Source: Brachynemurus nebulosus (taxonomy: Eukaryota; Arthropoda; Insecta; Neuroptera; Myrmeleontidae). Taken from it: 64,000 nucleotides of DNA. The position numbers and the translations under genes are program-made. Each line of letters begins with the position of its first letter. The first letter of the stretch is position 1. Location of the stretch: assembly GCA_035578155.1 (NCBI GenBank), contig JAPWDM010000002.1, positions 39,454,811 through 39,518,810 of the forward strand, given 5' to 3'. The notes beneath the pieces were generated by a model. The model was not told the DNA's origin. It was given only the letters and a program-made list of their open reading frames with translations, and did no database searches. Positions 35,421 to 48,343 of this stretch are shown piece after piece.

Positions 35421-36980
35421 ATCGCACGTGTCTAAAATTTTCTTATCGTATTTAAACAGTTGAAGCCAAACTTATGGATGTTATGGGCATTGTTCATAAC
35501 GATGCTTCTTTTTCTAAGTCTTGAGTTAATTCTTACAAATTTTGGAATATACCTTATCATCTCTCGAGGCTTAAAAATTTTCTGTTAAGTCTTTGAACTT
35601 TTTCAATTTTTTTTTCTTTAAGTGCCACCATACCTAGTAAGACCAACGGATTTGTTAAATCGTGATTAGTTACCAAGAAATGGCAAACTTTTCGAGGACA
35701 TTTATCCATTTCTGTAAGTTAAATTAGGGTTGACTTAACAGCATGGTTTGAGGGAAAGGTGTGTGTAATTTTTCTTGTACAGTTAAATATTTTGTTGGGA
35801 CAAATTTTTATGATCATAGAAAATAATATCTTACATTATTAAGAGGTGAAAGTAGCTCCTAAATTTAGGGGTTAAAAATTATATTCAATTTAAAATACCT
35901 AGAAAAGTATAAAGGATAAAAAAAGCTTAAGTTGACGAATAGTTACTACTTAAAGAGCTATCCATTTTTGTACGTTAAACTAGAACCGGCTTGACAGAAG
36001 TGTGAGGAGAAATCTGAAGAGGAGGGAGTCTTATAAAAGCTTTGATATGTCAAATTTTAACCATCTGGATGAAAGGACCATATATTCGGCTCTTAAATTA
36101 GTTGAATGAAACTTCTAATTAGAATTTTTTTTTAAATTGTTTACCCACAGACATATTTAACATCAAAAACTTACGGCCGTAATACACACCGTCTACGCCA
36201 TCTTCTGAATGCGAGTCATAATCAACCACAATAACTATTAAGAGTACGTTTTAAAAGACGCAAAACTAAAATGAAGGTTTATTCCTTCGAAAAATAGAGC
36301 TGATTCTCATCGTTCTTAGAATTTATTTCTATATATATTCTAATTCAAGTGGATCACTTGAAATTATCAGATGAGTCCCTTGGTGACTCGCGAGTCATAG
36401 ATTGTCAAGGCTTTCAAGTCATCACAATCTTGAAACCTTTAAAAATTTTTTCTTCTGACTGTTCCTTCTTAGTCAGTTATCAATCACGGTCAAACTCTTT
36501 TGCCGGATTTAAACAGCTGGAGTTATAAGTTTCAAAAATATCTTCGAATTCATAGAAGTCTTTAATGGTTAGTACAATCAAGCTTTACATTGAGGATATC
36601 ATCTCTTTACTGATTCAAAAGCATTTCCTCTGAAACTGAGGATACTTTTTCTTTTGATCAAGTTTGAAAACATGGTTTATTATTTGTTAACCTTTCCCTC
36701 TGATTGAATACTAATAAACGGCATCAAATAATTCAATTAACAAATCAATCAAAAATAATTATTCTAATTGTTAAACCATCTTTTAACCTTGAAATAATCA
36801 ACATATCTCTCGGAACACGCTCCAAAAAAGAAAAATTAATTACACCTTATAAAACCGTACAGTGCCAATGAAGTGAAAGGAACATATTTATAAGTATCAA
36901 CTAACAAATTGTAATACCAATCACAACTTAATTATAATATTACCTATAAAGTTTCTTTTTTTTTATAAACTGTTTTTCTG
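35421..36980. other. AT-rich spacer, nothing recognised
   Basis: No exon, RNA gene or repeat boundary supported. Confidence 0.35.
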
Positions 36981-37465
36981 TTGTTTGGTATGACATATTT
37001 TTTTTCATATCATTTTGAAAAATTTATAATTTCCTGCCACGTTTTTGCTTGGGAAAACTCAAGTACAGATGATGATTCATATGGTTTTCCGGTACATTTC
37101 TTCATGTATTGTTAATTACTATTTATTTAAAAGCTTGTTAACGGAAATCATTTACAATAATCATCTGGGACACACCCAGAGACAAGGAGTCAAGTTCAGT
37201 AACAGAAAACTCAAAGTGTATGTTTGTATAGCATCTCAAGTTGTTTGGTGTAACATATTTTTTTTTGTTGTCTTTGAAAAATTAGTTTCCTGCCACTCTT
37301 TTGTTTGGAAAAATTTAACCAAACGATGTGGTTTTGCGGTACATTTCTTAATGATTACTAATTATTATTTATTGAAAGTTTAATAGCGGAATTCGTTTAT
37401 AGTAGTTGTTTTGGAATACCCAGCGACAAAGATTCCAGCCCAGTAAAAGTCTAGTAAACAGAACT
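36981..37465. repeat. Diverged tandem duplication, about 255 bp
   Basis: TGTTTGGT-TGACATATTTTTT, TTTCCTGCCAC-TTTTG-TT, GG-ACATTTCTT-ATG and CAG-GACAA-GA-TC occur in the same order at 36985-37215 and 37239-37460. The 112-codon ORF at 37045-37383 spans both copies and shows no known domain. Confidence 0.6.
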
Positions 37466-40320
37466 CGAAGAGCATTTTCGGTTATATCAGTAAAAAGGAC
37501 AGTAATATCAATTAGACTTAAACATCTTGATGTACCTACTGTTGATTCAGGATTACGATAGGACATAATTATGTATCTATATTAAATTGTATATTTAACA
37601 TATGAGTTGCCTAAGATCAAAATCTACTAATTCCACTTTATAAAGATCATGGGAAATCGCAAAAAACCATAACTCAATTTAAAATTAATTTTTCGATTAA
37701 AAAGTCATAATTATATTAACTAACAAGGTAAAAAAGATGATTAGTACTATTATCAAAAAACAAAATTATCGTTTTACCCCTTTTTTAATCAAAATTATTT
37801 GAATTTATTAGGTTTTGATAGTAACATTTATATAAAGTGCGTTTTAAAACAGAAATTATAAGGGAAATTTATTAAAAGAAAAATTGATTCAGCAATATTG
37901 GATGTATCAGAGTTAGACGATACAATTTGTTTTGTAATATTGTAAACTATTTTCATTTTGTCACTTAAAACCAAAGTGCTTACTTAGTAATTCATTTACA
38001 TCTACGATTTCATTATTTAAAATTTTAGATAAATACTAAAATACAAATTTTACGTGAAAACATAATTTTATACTTCGTACGTCCCGCATGTCAGTGAAAA
38101 AATTAAAATTTGAACGGTTAAAATCTAAAATATAGGTTATGTATGGGTATTTAGCAGGATTTGAAAATTATCTTATATTTCAGTTGCAGATTTCTTTAGT
38201 AAGCAGTTAAAATTACAACAAAAAATGTTAAGGGGTATATGCCTTGTTGCATTTAAAAATTAATGGCCCTAAAAAATCAAAAAATTCGAAAAGTTCATTT
38301 AGTAGATTTTGATACTAGGCGACACATATATTACACTACTGCAGTAATATTGCTTCCATTAGGAGATGGATTTATTTATTCTCTATAGGTAACCAACATT
38401 GTATATTTAACATACTTATCATCCTAATGCAGAAGTATTGCTCTCTTTCTCTTAGGAGAGATTGTAGTCTACTCTTCCTCAGCTTATAAGAAAGGAACTT
38501 ATGATAATCAAACCAATTTGAGCATATGCGGTTTTCACCGGATCTTAACGTGTTGAGGTTTAAGGAACCCAGAAAAGCAAAAATCCGGAGGGAATTGTTC
38601 CAGACCTGGGCTTTTGCTCTGGACCTTTTGTACGTATGGACGTATATTGGCGTCTAATTTAATGAATATCTTCAGATCTATTGGGCATAGAGAAATAAAA
38701 TCAGACTCAAAATAATTCTGTAATTGGCTCTAAAAGGAATAAATTTTTGACACATTTTGGTCAGTGGTTCTGTAATCATCGTTATTTTTTATTTTTGGAG
38801 AAATCGAAGTGTTGGTTTTTTTTTTATTTCCTCCTGACTTTGTTTATGGAAATCGATGAAACCTAGATGAAAGGTATAACAAAATATCTCAATTATTTTA
38901 AGGGCAAAACTTTTTTATAGGTCACGTGATTTAGGTAAATTTTGATATTTTTCTTAAGAGGGATTTCAAGTAATTCTTCATTTATTTTCCTTCTTTCTTA
39001 AATTTTATGTTTAATAGCAAGTTTAAAGATAGCAAAGACCACAAAGACCGGTAATAGTAAGATACGAGCCACTTTGAGTCAATTGATAGTAAGAAAAAAC
39101 ACACACCCTAACAAAGAATAAATCTTAATTTTTTTCTTTCTAGTTTGCCAAAATTCAATGGATACTTAAAAGTTGACGAGTAAAAACAGTGAAATTAAGT
39201 AAACTATGAGTGCAATATACAACACACGATTAAAATTAAAAATGTGCTAAAAACTTTTTGCCACAAAAAAATGTACACAAAACTACATCAGACGAAAAAA
39301 AAAGATGAACACAAAATAATTTAACTTCATATAACAAAATTTACCATGTTTTATGATTAAAAATAGAAAGTGTTGTGTTTATTTATGTGTAAAGTCAGTA
39401 ATTGTTCCACTTAAAACCTTACATCGAAGTTAAGTACATCAGTTACATGTTGTATGACTTAAGTATGATGTGCACTTAACTCCATAATCGGACAAATCAT
39501 CTTGTTTTCAAAAAGTCTATATGAAAACTATTATATACATTTGCAAATAATGCTTCAACTCTCTTCAATCATAAGACCGTCTACAGGTGAGTACAAATAG
39601 TGAAATCAATTGATTTTACTTATGATATAAAAAGTATAAGATGATTCAATGAAATTTATACAATAAATAAATGATAAATAAGTTGTTACAAATGGATTTG
39701 CCTTTGTTTCTTTTAACGAAATTGAGTCTATACCTACAGTCTGATTTTTTTTTTTTTGTACAGTCAATAAAAAGACTGCGATTTCTGGAAATTTTTGTAC
39801 CCAACTGCGATTTTGTGTGTTATACGTATATGACTTTATTTTAAATCTCTTGCCATGCCTTATTTAACGCAACGTTGCCAGATGTTACCAGATTTTAGAT
39901 TCTTCCAAAAATTAATTATTTTTTCGGTAACACTTTTTCTAATCATTCTGAAATTTTATATACCTGTTTAGGCTGATTTACTTACTTACTATATAAAATT
40001 TTAGATTTTTAGCTTCATTTCTTATTAAAATATAGCAAAAATAGTTAATTTTCCATAAGAATAGTGTATGTATTTTGCCATATATTATAATGAGTTTTCC
40101 TAATTATTTTGATTTTAGGGACCCAAAGTCCTTAAAAACAATAATATTATGTTTAAAATACCTATACACTGTAATTTTTCAAATTTTCTTATGAAATTTT
40201 TTTAGTAGATTCCGTATAGAGGCTTGTTATTATCGTACAAACTAGAGATATCACTTCGACTTCGACTTCAAAAGATTAGAACTTCTGCTTCCAATTTATT
40301 GTACCTTTAATGCCCTGTTC
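37466..40320. other. AT-rich spacer, nothing recognised
   Basis: No gene-like signal. Small inverted pieces near 39420-39480 (AACTTAAGTATGATG-type) and short T tracts only. Confidence 0.35.
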
Positions 40321-40322
40321 AT

Positions 40323-40680
40323 TTTATTCCAGTCTATTAATCCAGTGAGTCAATCCAGTCCAGCACCGGACTGGATCATATCGTTTACATTATTCCAGTC
40401 ATTCAATGGTTGATTCTACTCATTCAATTACATTATAAAAAAACAACAATGCTTGTTCACTGTTCAACGTTTAATGCAGCACTGGATTAGCCGTCTACAC
40501 TATTCCAGTAGCGCTGGAATGAGCGAACTGGAATGAAAAGTAGACCGTCAGTCCAGTCACTGGACTGGATTGCTTATTGGAATGGGTACATTCCAGTGCA
40601 TTTCAATGCCGGTCTACATTATTCCAATAACATTCCAGCACTGGTTTCGATCGCTGGACTGGAATGCTACTAGAATAATC
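40323..40680. mobile_element. Palindrome-rich MITE with CCAGT/ACTGG motifs
   Basis: About 350 bp built from dense ATTCCAGT, CCAGTCCAG and ACTGGAATG motifs on both strands. Ends ATTCCAGTCTATTAAT and (reverse) ATTATTCTAGTAGCATTCCA are partly similar. TCTACA-TATTCCAGT occurs repeatedly. Flanked by serine-codon-like TTCGACTTC/GATTCCGATTCC low-complexity text. Confidence 0.6.
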
Positions 40681-41563
40681 AATTGTTTTTTGCTAATTCA
40701 ACTTCGACTCACTTCTGACTCTGCGGCGTTCGGTAAGAGACCTTCGATTCCGATTCCGTCTCCAATAAAACACCTCCATAACATCCCTAACTACAGTTAC
40801 GAATATGTTCTCTGTTCTGTTCTTTTTTGTGGCCTACTTATCTAGTTGATATTTGATTTTAAATATTCGTTTGTATCATAGATTAAAAATTTTAAAACAT
40901 TTTTGATTCATTCTGTATACGAGTATATTACGTTCAGATAGATATTGATTCATCACGATTTATAAAAGAATATTGGATTTATTGTTGCATAACTACATAC
41001 ATAAGTCATGACTTCTATAACAATTTTTTATATAGATTTTCGTTTATAAATAATACACAACATGGGTTTATAAAATACACATGTACAATAAGTAAATTTA
41101 AAAAATCTTTATTTATTGAAAAGCCATAATTATACCGTTGTAAATGTATACCTATAATTTATTAATTTATTTAAGAAAACCTCAATATTAAGAAATGTTA
41201 ACATAAATATGTACCTCTTATTTTCTTAAACCTTCTCTAGAATTTATGAAATGGAAGTTAATTAATGTTGGAAACATTTATGGGGATTTATTTCAAATTT
41301 CAGATGTAGGTAATCATATTGTTAGGGTATTTCTACTATTGTCAGAAACTTAAAATTTGATATGAGTGTAGGCCATAAAAGACTTTTCAAAAATTTTTGG
41401 CTAGAATATTTTCTCATTAATTTGTGTCCTTCTTATGTAATTTTTTAAAAATGCGTATGCTTGTACAAATACGTGAACATAAATAAATACTAATACAAAC
41501 ATATATAAAATAAAATAAAAAATCTGTATAGTTTATATAATATTTTAAAGAAATATGTTTATT
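40681..41563. other. AT-rich spacer, nothing recognised
   Basis: The ORF at 40570-40845 overlaps the MITE end and is not supported. Confidence 0.35.
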
Positions 41564-41567
41564 TTAA

Positions 41568-42652
41568 CCCTTTAGCGGCTATTCCGAGCACAGCTCGTCA
41601 TACGAATTATACAACTTGAATGATTCTACCGACCTGAACTCACCTCGTGTTGGTAACTGTAAGATGCTGTCATCTGCTATCGTAAAAGCATTACTAAAGC
41701 AAAAATTATCGAATGAGTAGGCCATATACATAATTATGTAATTAAATTAAGTAAGGTAAAAGACCCGGTAATTGACCCTGGCCCAGTTTCTGAACTTTTC
41801 AACTTTGTTATAAATTAATAAAAAAACTATATTTTAAATAAGAAAAAAAATAAATTCTTAATTTAAAGTAATCTATTCTGTGTCTAATGAACAGCAATTT
41901 AAAAAGTTTAGAATATATTAACTAAATAAAAAAAAATTTAAGTTTAAAATGTGTGTAAACACTATTTTTTTGGTAGTTTCCTAACAGTTTATGTTACAAA
42001 GTACTCATTTTGATCTGTGCAATATTCATCATGTAAGTATGAAAACTTAATTAAAAATATATGAGCAGGTTAATATTTGTTTAAAATTTATTTTAAAATA
42101 TTTATAAAATACCTTAGAATGATTTTTATTATTGAAATATGAGGGTCAATTACTAGGCTCACCTCTAAAGTGGTATGGCCCAATTAAATTCTAACCAGTT
42201 TTTGTTAGTTATTTTGTTATTTATTTAGTTTTTGTTATTTTTCATAACGTATATAACATTAAACATTCATTTTTATCAATAAAAAATTATTTATAAATTA
42301 AATTTTAAAAAACTGTATGTTTAAATTTAAGGATCAGAAACTAGGCCACTATCAGGGTCAGAAACTGTCACATGAGAAATTTTGAAGGTCAGAAACTGGG
42401 TCCTTTTTGTCAATTTTTAAAACATTAATTTAAATTATTAATTCAATTCAAATAATTATTTTACTTGTATGGCTTTATTTTGAAAACCATAAACAAGTTG
42501 ATAAAATTATTAATTGTCTCTTAAGTTGAAACTTATATTTATTACTGTCGTTTAACCTCAGCCGTCACTCTTAAAAGGTCAGAAACTAGGCCCGTTACCT
42601 TATTTTCAAAGATCATTTTATTTGGTTAGTTTTACATGAGCCGCTAAAGGGA
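41568..42652 (+). mobile_element. TTAA-type MITE, copy interrupted by a TA element
   Basis: TTAA at 41564-41567 and 42653-42656; ends CCCTTTAGCGGCT and (reverse) TCCCTTTAGCGGCT. Its halves (41568-41753 and 42601-42652) align to the intact 233-bp copy at 27368-27600. The extra 847 bp is the element at 41754-42600. Confidence 0.88.
41754..42600. mobile_element. TA-flanked element with iterated GGTCAGAAACTAGGCC
   Basis: It starts AGGTAAAAGACCCGG and ends GGCCCGTTACCT, with TA at 41752-41753 and 42601-42602. The intact copy near 27418 has a single TA at the same place. Motifs such as GGCCCAGTTTCTGA, GGGTCAATTACTAGGC, GATCAGAAACTAGGCC, GGGTCAGAAACTG, GGTCAGAAACTGGGTCC and GGTCAGAAACTAGGCCC recur through it. 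No transposase; likely a Tc1/mariner-type non-autonomous element. Confidence 0.88.
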
Positions 42653-42656
42653 TTAA

Positions 42657-44219
42657 TGGATATTTTTTTCAAATTAAATTTCAAATAATTTTTTTTAAAT
42701 TGTCGCTGTCTGTTTTAAAGTATAAAAAAACTCAACAAAACAATGCTGAATTCTTCACCGACATCATTATTTCTATTACTTTAAAGGTGCTATCATATTT
42801 TAATTATAAAATAATATATGTATATCAAATATTTTATGTGTATACCTACTATGAGTTTCAACTAATCCATACAAAGAATAAAATTTGGAATTGCCGAAAT
42901 TACCGAATTTCAACATTAATTGTCGGGTGCAGGGAATGCTTCTCATCAAAAAATCATTTTTTCGAGTCAAAGAATTATTTTCCTCGGTGTAATACGCTAA
43001 AAGTGAGTCAAATATTAGCGGATTACTTTTGTTTACTATACGCGAAAATAAGATATGTACTGGGACAGTTCACAAAAGACTCAACACCCTTATGACGTTA
43101 TCAATGGAAAATTGTCAATAAAATTAAAACTGTAAAATTAACCGAAAGTAGAATACTGTAGTGGAAATTATATTCTTAAATCAAATTTCGACATTTTGAT
43201 AGCAAATATGAGAATTTCATTCTCGAACTACTAAAATTCTGTTAGAAAATCTATTGGAAATTAGTTCAAAATTATGAACTCGCAAATTTAAATTAAATTA
43301 ACAGAGGTTTAATATCCACTGCTAGATGTAGTCCTGTTAAGGCGATATTTTTTGACCTCTCCTTTCTTCGCTAACCTCATCAAAGTTTTAGCATTACCGT
43401 AGCATTTTACAGGACCCTCTCTGATCAAACTCTTTTACATTCATTATTTTTGAACCTGCGCCACATATAGTTTTAATAATAATAAAAAAAAGAATTTTTT
43501 TGTTACATTTTGTTACATATCTGATATGTGCGCCATCTGTTTCCATTATTTTCCTACTGTATGTATAATATCTATTTTTTCATATCATATACAATTTTTC
43601 ACAGCATGCTATAAAAAAATTGTTTTACCAATATAATAATTTTTATAAAATTACTATTATAATATAATGTATAGTTTGTTACAACAGGGAGTAGCAAAGA
43701 CAATTAATTTAATTTTTTTGTACATAATATTACATACAAACCAACAAAACAATTGTATATTGTTAAAAAAGTTTTTTTCTTTTATTATTAATTTAATGTA
43801 ATTATTTTCAAAGAGTCTCTATGTTATAACAAAAAAAAATAAATTATTGACTCAAGTACAAACGTTTCAAAAACGTCGTTTCCTTGAATATTCGAAAACC
43901 CCCAAAAAATGAGTGCAACGAAAATGACCAGACACAAATAACCTATAGTAATCATATTCGTAAAGAAGTTTTTGTTTACCGTATTTATTCAAAATTGGGA
44001 GGTACCATTACCGATCAAGATATTTTACTCGCGTAAAATCATTTGAATTAGGTCTGTTCGTCAATAGTCTCTAAAGTAATTATGTTCATATTTTAATAGC
44101 ATATCTAATTTTCACACTTTGAGACGTTTGTATATTTACCGGAACTGATAATTTAGGAGTACTTACGTTCTGACGTCTTTTCAGGAACTCATAGCCCTCA
44201 GGGGCCAGTTTTAACTTCA
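42657..44219. other. AT-rich spacer, nothing firm
   Basis: A 131-codon ORF (42700-43095) in low-complexity sequence shows no recognisable domain. Around 44045-44190 there is text repeated after the next element (TAGCATATCTAATTTTCACA versus TAGCACATCTAATTTTTCAC), a diverged tandem repeat. Confidence 0.35.
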
Positions 44220-44227
44220 CCTATAGC

Positions 44228-45064
44228 CAGGCCCGGATCTAGGGGGGGGGGGCAAACCGGGGCCCCTACCCCATGTGTCAGTTTCAGGAGGCACCAAAAT
44301 GATACTAGGTCGGTCTATATCAAACGGTCTAAAAAAAATTGCTAGACCCTTTTAGAAAAAATTAATATTCTTCCAGTTGTTTCTATTATATTTGAAGTAT
44401 TGAGAACAATTCTTTAAAAAAATTTTCTTGAACGTTTAGGCGTGGTAGCCATTTTTGTTTTCTAATTTGCGCTGATTTTTGTGTTTGCAACTATTTATAC
44501 CAATGTATATATTTCATAAACCGTTCATCCTAAAAGTTTGAAATAAAAACGTCCCTTCCATAAGAAAACTTTACCTAAAGTTGGATATCAAAATTTAGCA
44601 AAATTTACTTTTTGAACATTTTTTTTCTTATACAAGGAATGTCTTAAATCTCGCTTAGTATTTTTATGAGAATAGCCATACGGGTACAACTACCCATTAT
44701 GAAACAAATACACACTATTTCAGTTGTGAAACTTGTATCCTTTAATCTTTACAAACTTCCGAAAACTGACTTTTTTCCAAATTTTAGAATTTTGCGCCCC
44801 TGTATCTCTGATGGGGCTGGTGATAAAAATTTGAAATTTGCACAACCTGTAGTGCTTTTGGAGTAGATTTATTAAAATAAAAAATCAACTTGTACCTATA
44901 TTGATCCTTTAAAAAACCCTCAATTTTTATCATTGCCGCAACGGAAAAAATTGGAGTTTTATAAAGGACTTATATACTTATGAGTTTTTTTGACAATTTA
45001 TGCCAAACATTGGAGAGGGGGGCGCCATTTTCAAGCTTTTAAAAAAATCGTAGATCTGAGCCTG
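44228..45064. mobile_element. 837-bp hAT-type element, 8-bp TSD CCTATAGC
   Basis: Ends CAGGCCCGGATCTA and (reverse) CAGGCTCAGATCTA are inverted repeats, and CCTATAGC flanks both sides (44220-44227, 45065-45072). The interior has no transposase; the 66-codon ORF at 44666-44866 is unremarkable. It splits an older ~150-bp-period repeat. Confidence 0.9.
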
Positions 45065-45372
45065 CCTATAGCACATCTAATTTTTCACACCTTAAGACAT
45101 TTTTACAAGTTGATAATTACAGGAGTACTTAAAATCTGGTAGGAATATTTTAACCTGACGTTTAAAATTTGGTAAAAATCCGTCCAATCGTTTATTTTGG
45201 ACGCTTTTAACCTCACGTTCTTGGAGCGAAATTTGGTTATGATTCATCCAGCCGTTTATTTTGAATCCTTTTTGGTCCTTCAGAGCACTAACTGTTGAAA
45301 TTATTTCAGTAGGTCTCGAAATTACCTAAAACCAATAAACTAATAAACTCACAAACTTTATTTCTTTATTAA

Positions 45373-45825
45373 GCGGGTTCTACACGATGCTACGAACGTT
45401 CCTTCCAACGTTCGATCGAACGTTTGAGGCAATTAAGTTCGATAGTTGGTGCGACGAATGTATCTGCTACACGGTGAATCGAATGTTTGATCCAATACGA
45501 ATGATGATGTGTTGGTACTCAGTGGACGACGCTGTTATCTGTCTGATGTTATCTCTAATGTTATACACTGATGTTGTCTCTCTTTACATGAACGAGTCGT
45601 GCAGCTGCTGAGTCGAACCAACAACGCAACCAATATTGACCTTCAAACGTTCGAAGCATCCCTTTGACTCGGTGCAAAAATACCGACATCGAACGGGACA
45701 CGACCAAATGCGAACGTTTGACGCTCGACATTGGACACTCGTAGGTTCGAACAACGGCTACACGATGCTATGAACCATCCAACGTCGAATGTTGGAAGGT
45801 GTTCGTAGCATCGTGTAGCAGCGGC
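45373..45825. mobile_element. 453-bp TTAA-type MITE, copy 2
   Basis: Same family and orientation as 25965-26418, with only about seven differences by eye. Left flank TTAA (45369-45372), right flank TTTA. The conserved 74-codon ORF differs at two residues and follows the repeat rather than selection. Confidence 0.87.
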
Positions 45826-47385
45826 TTTATACTATTAACTAGTATAATCAAGTATTTTTCTCTTTTTAAAAAAAATTGTTTTCTCAGTACTGTTATCAAG
45901 CCGGTAGTACTGGGAAACATTTAATTTGTTAACATAATATAGAAATTTTTCTGTTATCTGTATATTGAATTTATATAGCAACATAGTATTACACTTACAA
46001 TAGATACATATTGCATTATTTCACATTGTATACAGCATACCCCTTGTTTATGCGATGGATAGGGATCGCATAAAAAAATCGCGTAAAAAGATATTCAGAA
46101 AGTTGATAAATAGCTATGAAAAATATAGTTCGCTAAAGATTGTAAAAAAAAATCTTTTTTATGCGATGGATCAGGGCCGTATAAAAAAAGTTTCATCGAG
46201 AATACATAATTGAAAACTTCACGAATTCCCTAGGAATTACCTTTCTAAACAAAATAAAAGAATAATTTATGTACATATATAGGAACATTACATTTTATAT
46301 CATTTTTATGCTATTACAAAAATCGCATTAGATACACATGTAAAAAAAAACTGAATGATGCGATAATTTATGTATATACTTATTAATGTGATGATAAATT
46401 GCGTTAAAAACAATCAGTAGAAAAATTTACCACAGATTAGTGTTCAAATTTCGTATTTTCTTGTACATTTTATTCACATTATGCACTTTAATGGGCATAT
46501 TTTAAAATACCCCTGTCGCAGCATCTGCATAACATAGCGAATTTCCAAATATTAGGCACTGGCGGATCTCATCTAAGAACTGTACCTATTTAAAATACTT
46601 AAGCTTTCTAAGAGTAAAAGATTTTTTAAAATCGGCTGGGTAATTAATTTTGATATTTTTGGGACCCAAGAACCCAAACGGACTTTGTATCCATCTAAAA
46701 TAATTTAGTTCTATAACAGTGAAAAAATTTTCAAAATCGGTCGGTTAGTTTATTTTTTACAATAATGGGATCAGTAAACCCTGGCGAAACTCATACAACA
46801 TAACCTTTATTCATCTAAAATAATTTTAGTAAAAAGTTTATCCTAACAGTAAAAAAAAGGTTCTAGGGATCTCATATAACTTATGGTAGTCCGAAAAGTT
46901 CTTGTGGACATCATTTAATTACTTAATGAATTCAAATACTTTAACTTACTAACGGTGAAAAAATTTTCAAAATTTTCGAAATTCGCTAAAAAAATCATTG
47001 AAAAATATTTGATATGTTTCGATCAATTAATGGTCAACATCAGCAAATAAAAGTTACTCAAATCGAAGAAAAAAATGAGTTATTTGTCCGTAGAAATTAA
47101 AATATAAATTCTGAAAACGAGCAAAGAAATATTGAAAAAACTAGATCGGCAAAACATTCTGACAAATAACACTACTTTTGAAAAATATTAAATGATTTTC
47201 AAATGACTTTGGAAATTGACCCCAAGGTCGACTTCAAAGTCATCATGAAGTGCATCACTTTGAACTCTATAACTTTGGTCCTAAGCACTTTTTTCAGACA
47301 ATATATCGTACCATAATACACTTCTATGTAGATTCCTGGTCTCTTTTCCTGCGTTTCTAATATTTATGTCATTAAAAAAATGTGC
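45826..47385. other. Spacer with diverged repeats
   Basis: TATGCGATGGAT(A/C)(G/A)GG recurs near 46049 and 46157 with other GCGATAA/GCGTTA forms. 46505-46552 is an inverted fragment of the repeat at 30352-30433. 46580-46980 holds a diverged ~130-150-bp tandem repeat (CATCTAAAATAAT, GTGAAAAAATTTTCAAAATC). No gene. Confidence 0.45.
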
Positions 47386-47387
47386 TA

Positions 47388-48341
47388 CCGTAGACAAGGA
47401 TGAATAGGGACGTATTCAGAATTCACACCGTATTTTTTTGTATTTATTTTATGAGTACCTAATCTTTAATATATTAAAAATTTACACGAAGATGGTCACT
47501 TTATCACAGTATCCAAAAAAATTTAAAAATATCGGTGGTTTTTGAAAAATTAACAAAAATTGTATAATTTCTTCTCTATGAAAAATTGGGGTCAAAAGAG
47601 ACGAGAAAAGAGAAAATGGGGACAACCCGTAGGGTCGACCAAAATTGAAATTCTAATATAAAATAATTTTGAACTTTTTGTATTTATACATTAAAAAAAG
47701 AAATAATAGGTACTTGATGATTTTCTATAAAAATAAACGTAGAATCTAAAATAAAATTTATAAAGTATAGAAATGTTATGCTGAATGTATTTATAAAAAT
47801 TTCGAATGACTTGATAAGTGCTCTCTTCTATGTCTCAATACATACTTCATACGTCCCTAATCACCCCACATTCGTCCCTTTATACTTGAACGTCCCTATT
47901 AACCTATATACTGTCCCTATTCACACCTTTTCCGTCCCTATTAACTTCCAACTTAGCCCAAATCTCAAGTCCTCTTTATTTCCTCTTAAAAAATAAAAAC
48001 AACTAAAAGCCTGCAGTCTTTTTTTCAGATATGTTCTAAAATAATTAACGATTAAACAACAATTTATTCATTAGAGCACCGAAAAATATAATTTTTAGAT
48101 AAAGTTTTAAGGAACAAAAAATAGCACTATTTGAAGACGTCAATCGAAACTCAGTTTTTAATATTTTTTATTCAACTTCAAGCTTAGTCACTATTGTTAC
48201 CCGAAAAAATAATAACTATACTATAATTTAAGTAAGATATATGTTCGCATTTACGTTTAGTATTTGTAAATTAAGTTCATGAATAACATTTTTCGTTTCG
48301 TCCCTATTCACCCTCCTGTCCCAATTTATCCCGTTCTACGG
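47388..48341. mobile_element. TA-flanked element with iterated GTCCCTATTCAC
   Basis: Ends CCGTAGACAAGG and (reverse) CCGTAGAACGGG with TA outside (47386-47387, 48342-48343). GTCCCTATT(C/A)AC and relatives recur near 47405 (inverted), 47850, 47873, 47890, 47912, 47932 and 48300. No transposase. The 72-codon ORF 47778-47996 crosses the motif cluster and is a by-product. Confidence 0.78.
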
Positions 48342-48343
48342 TA

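Noticed and set aside
42700..43095. 131-codon ORF
   Set aside because: Low-complexity Tyr/Ile/Lys-rich translation with no motif, and a non-ATG beginning.
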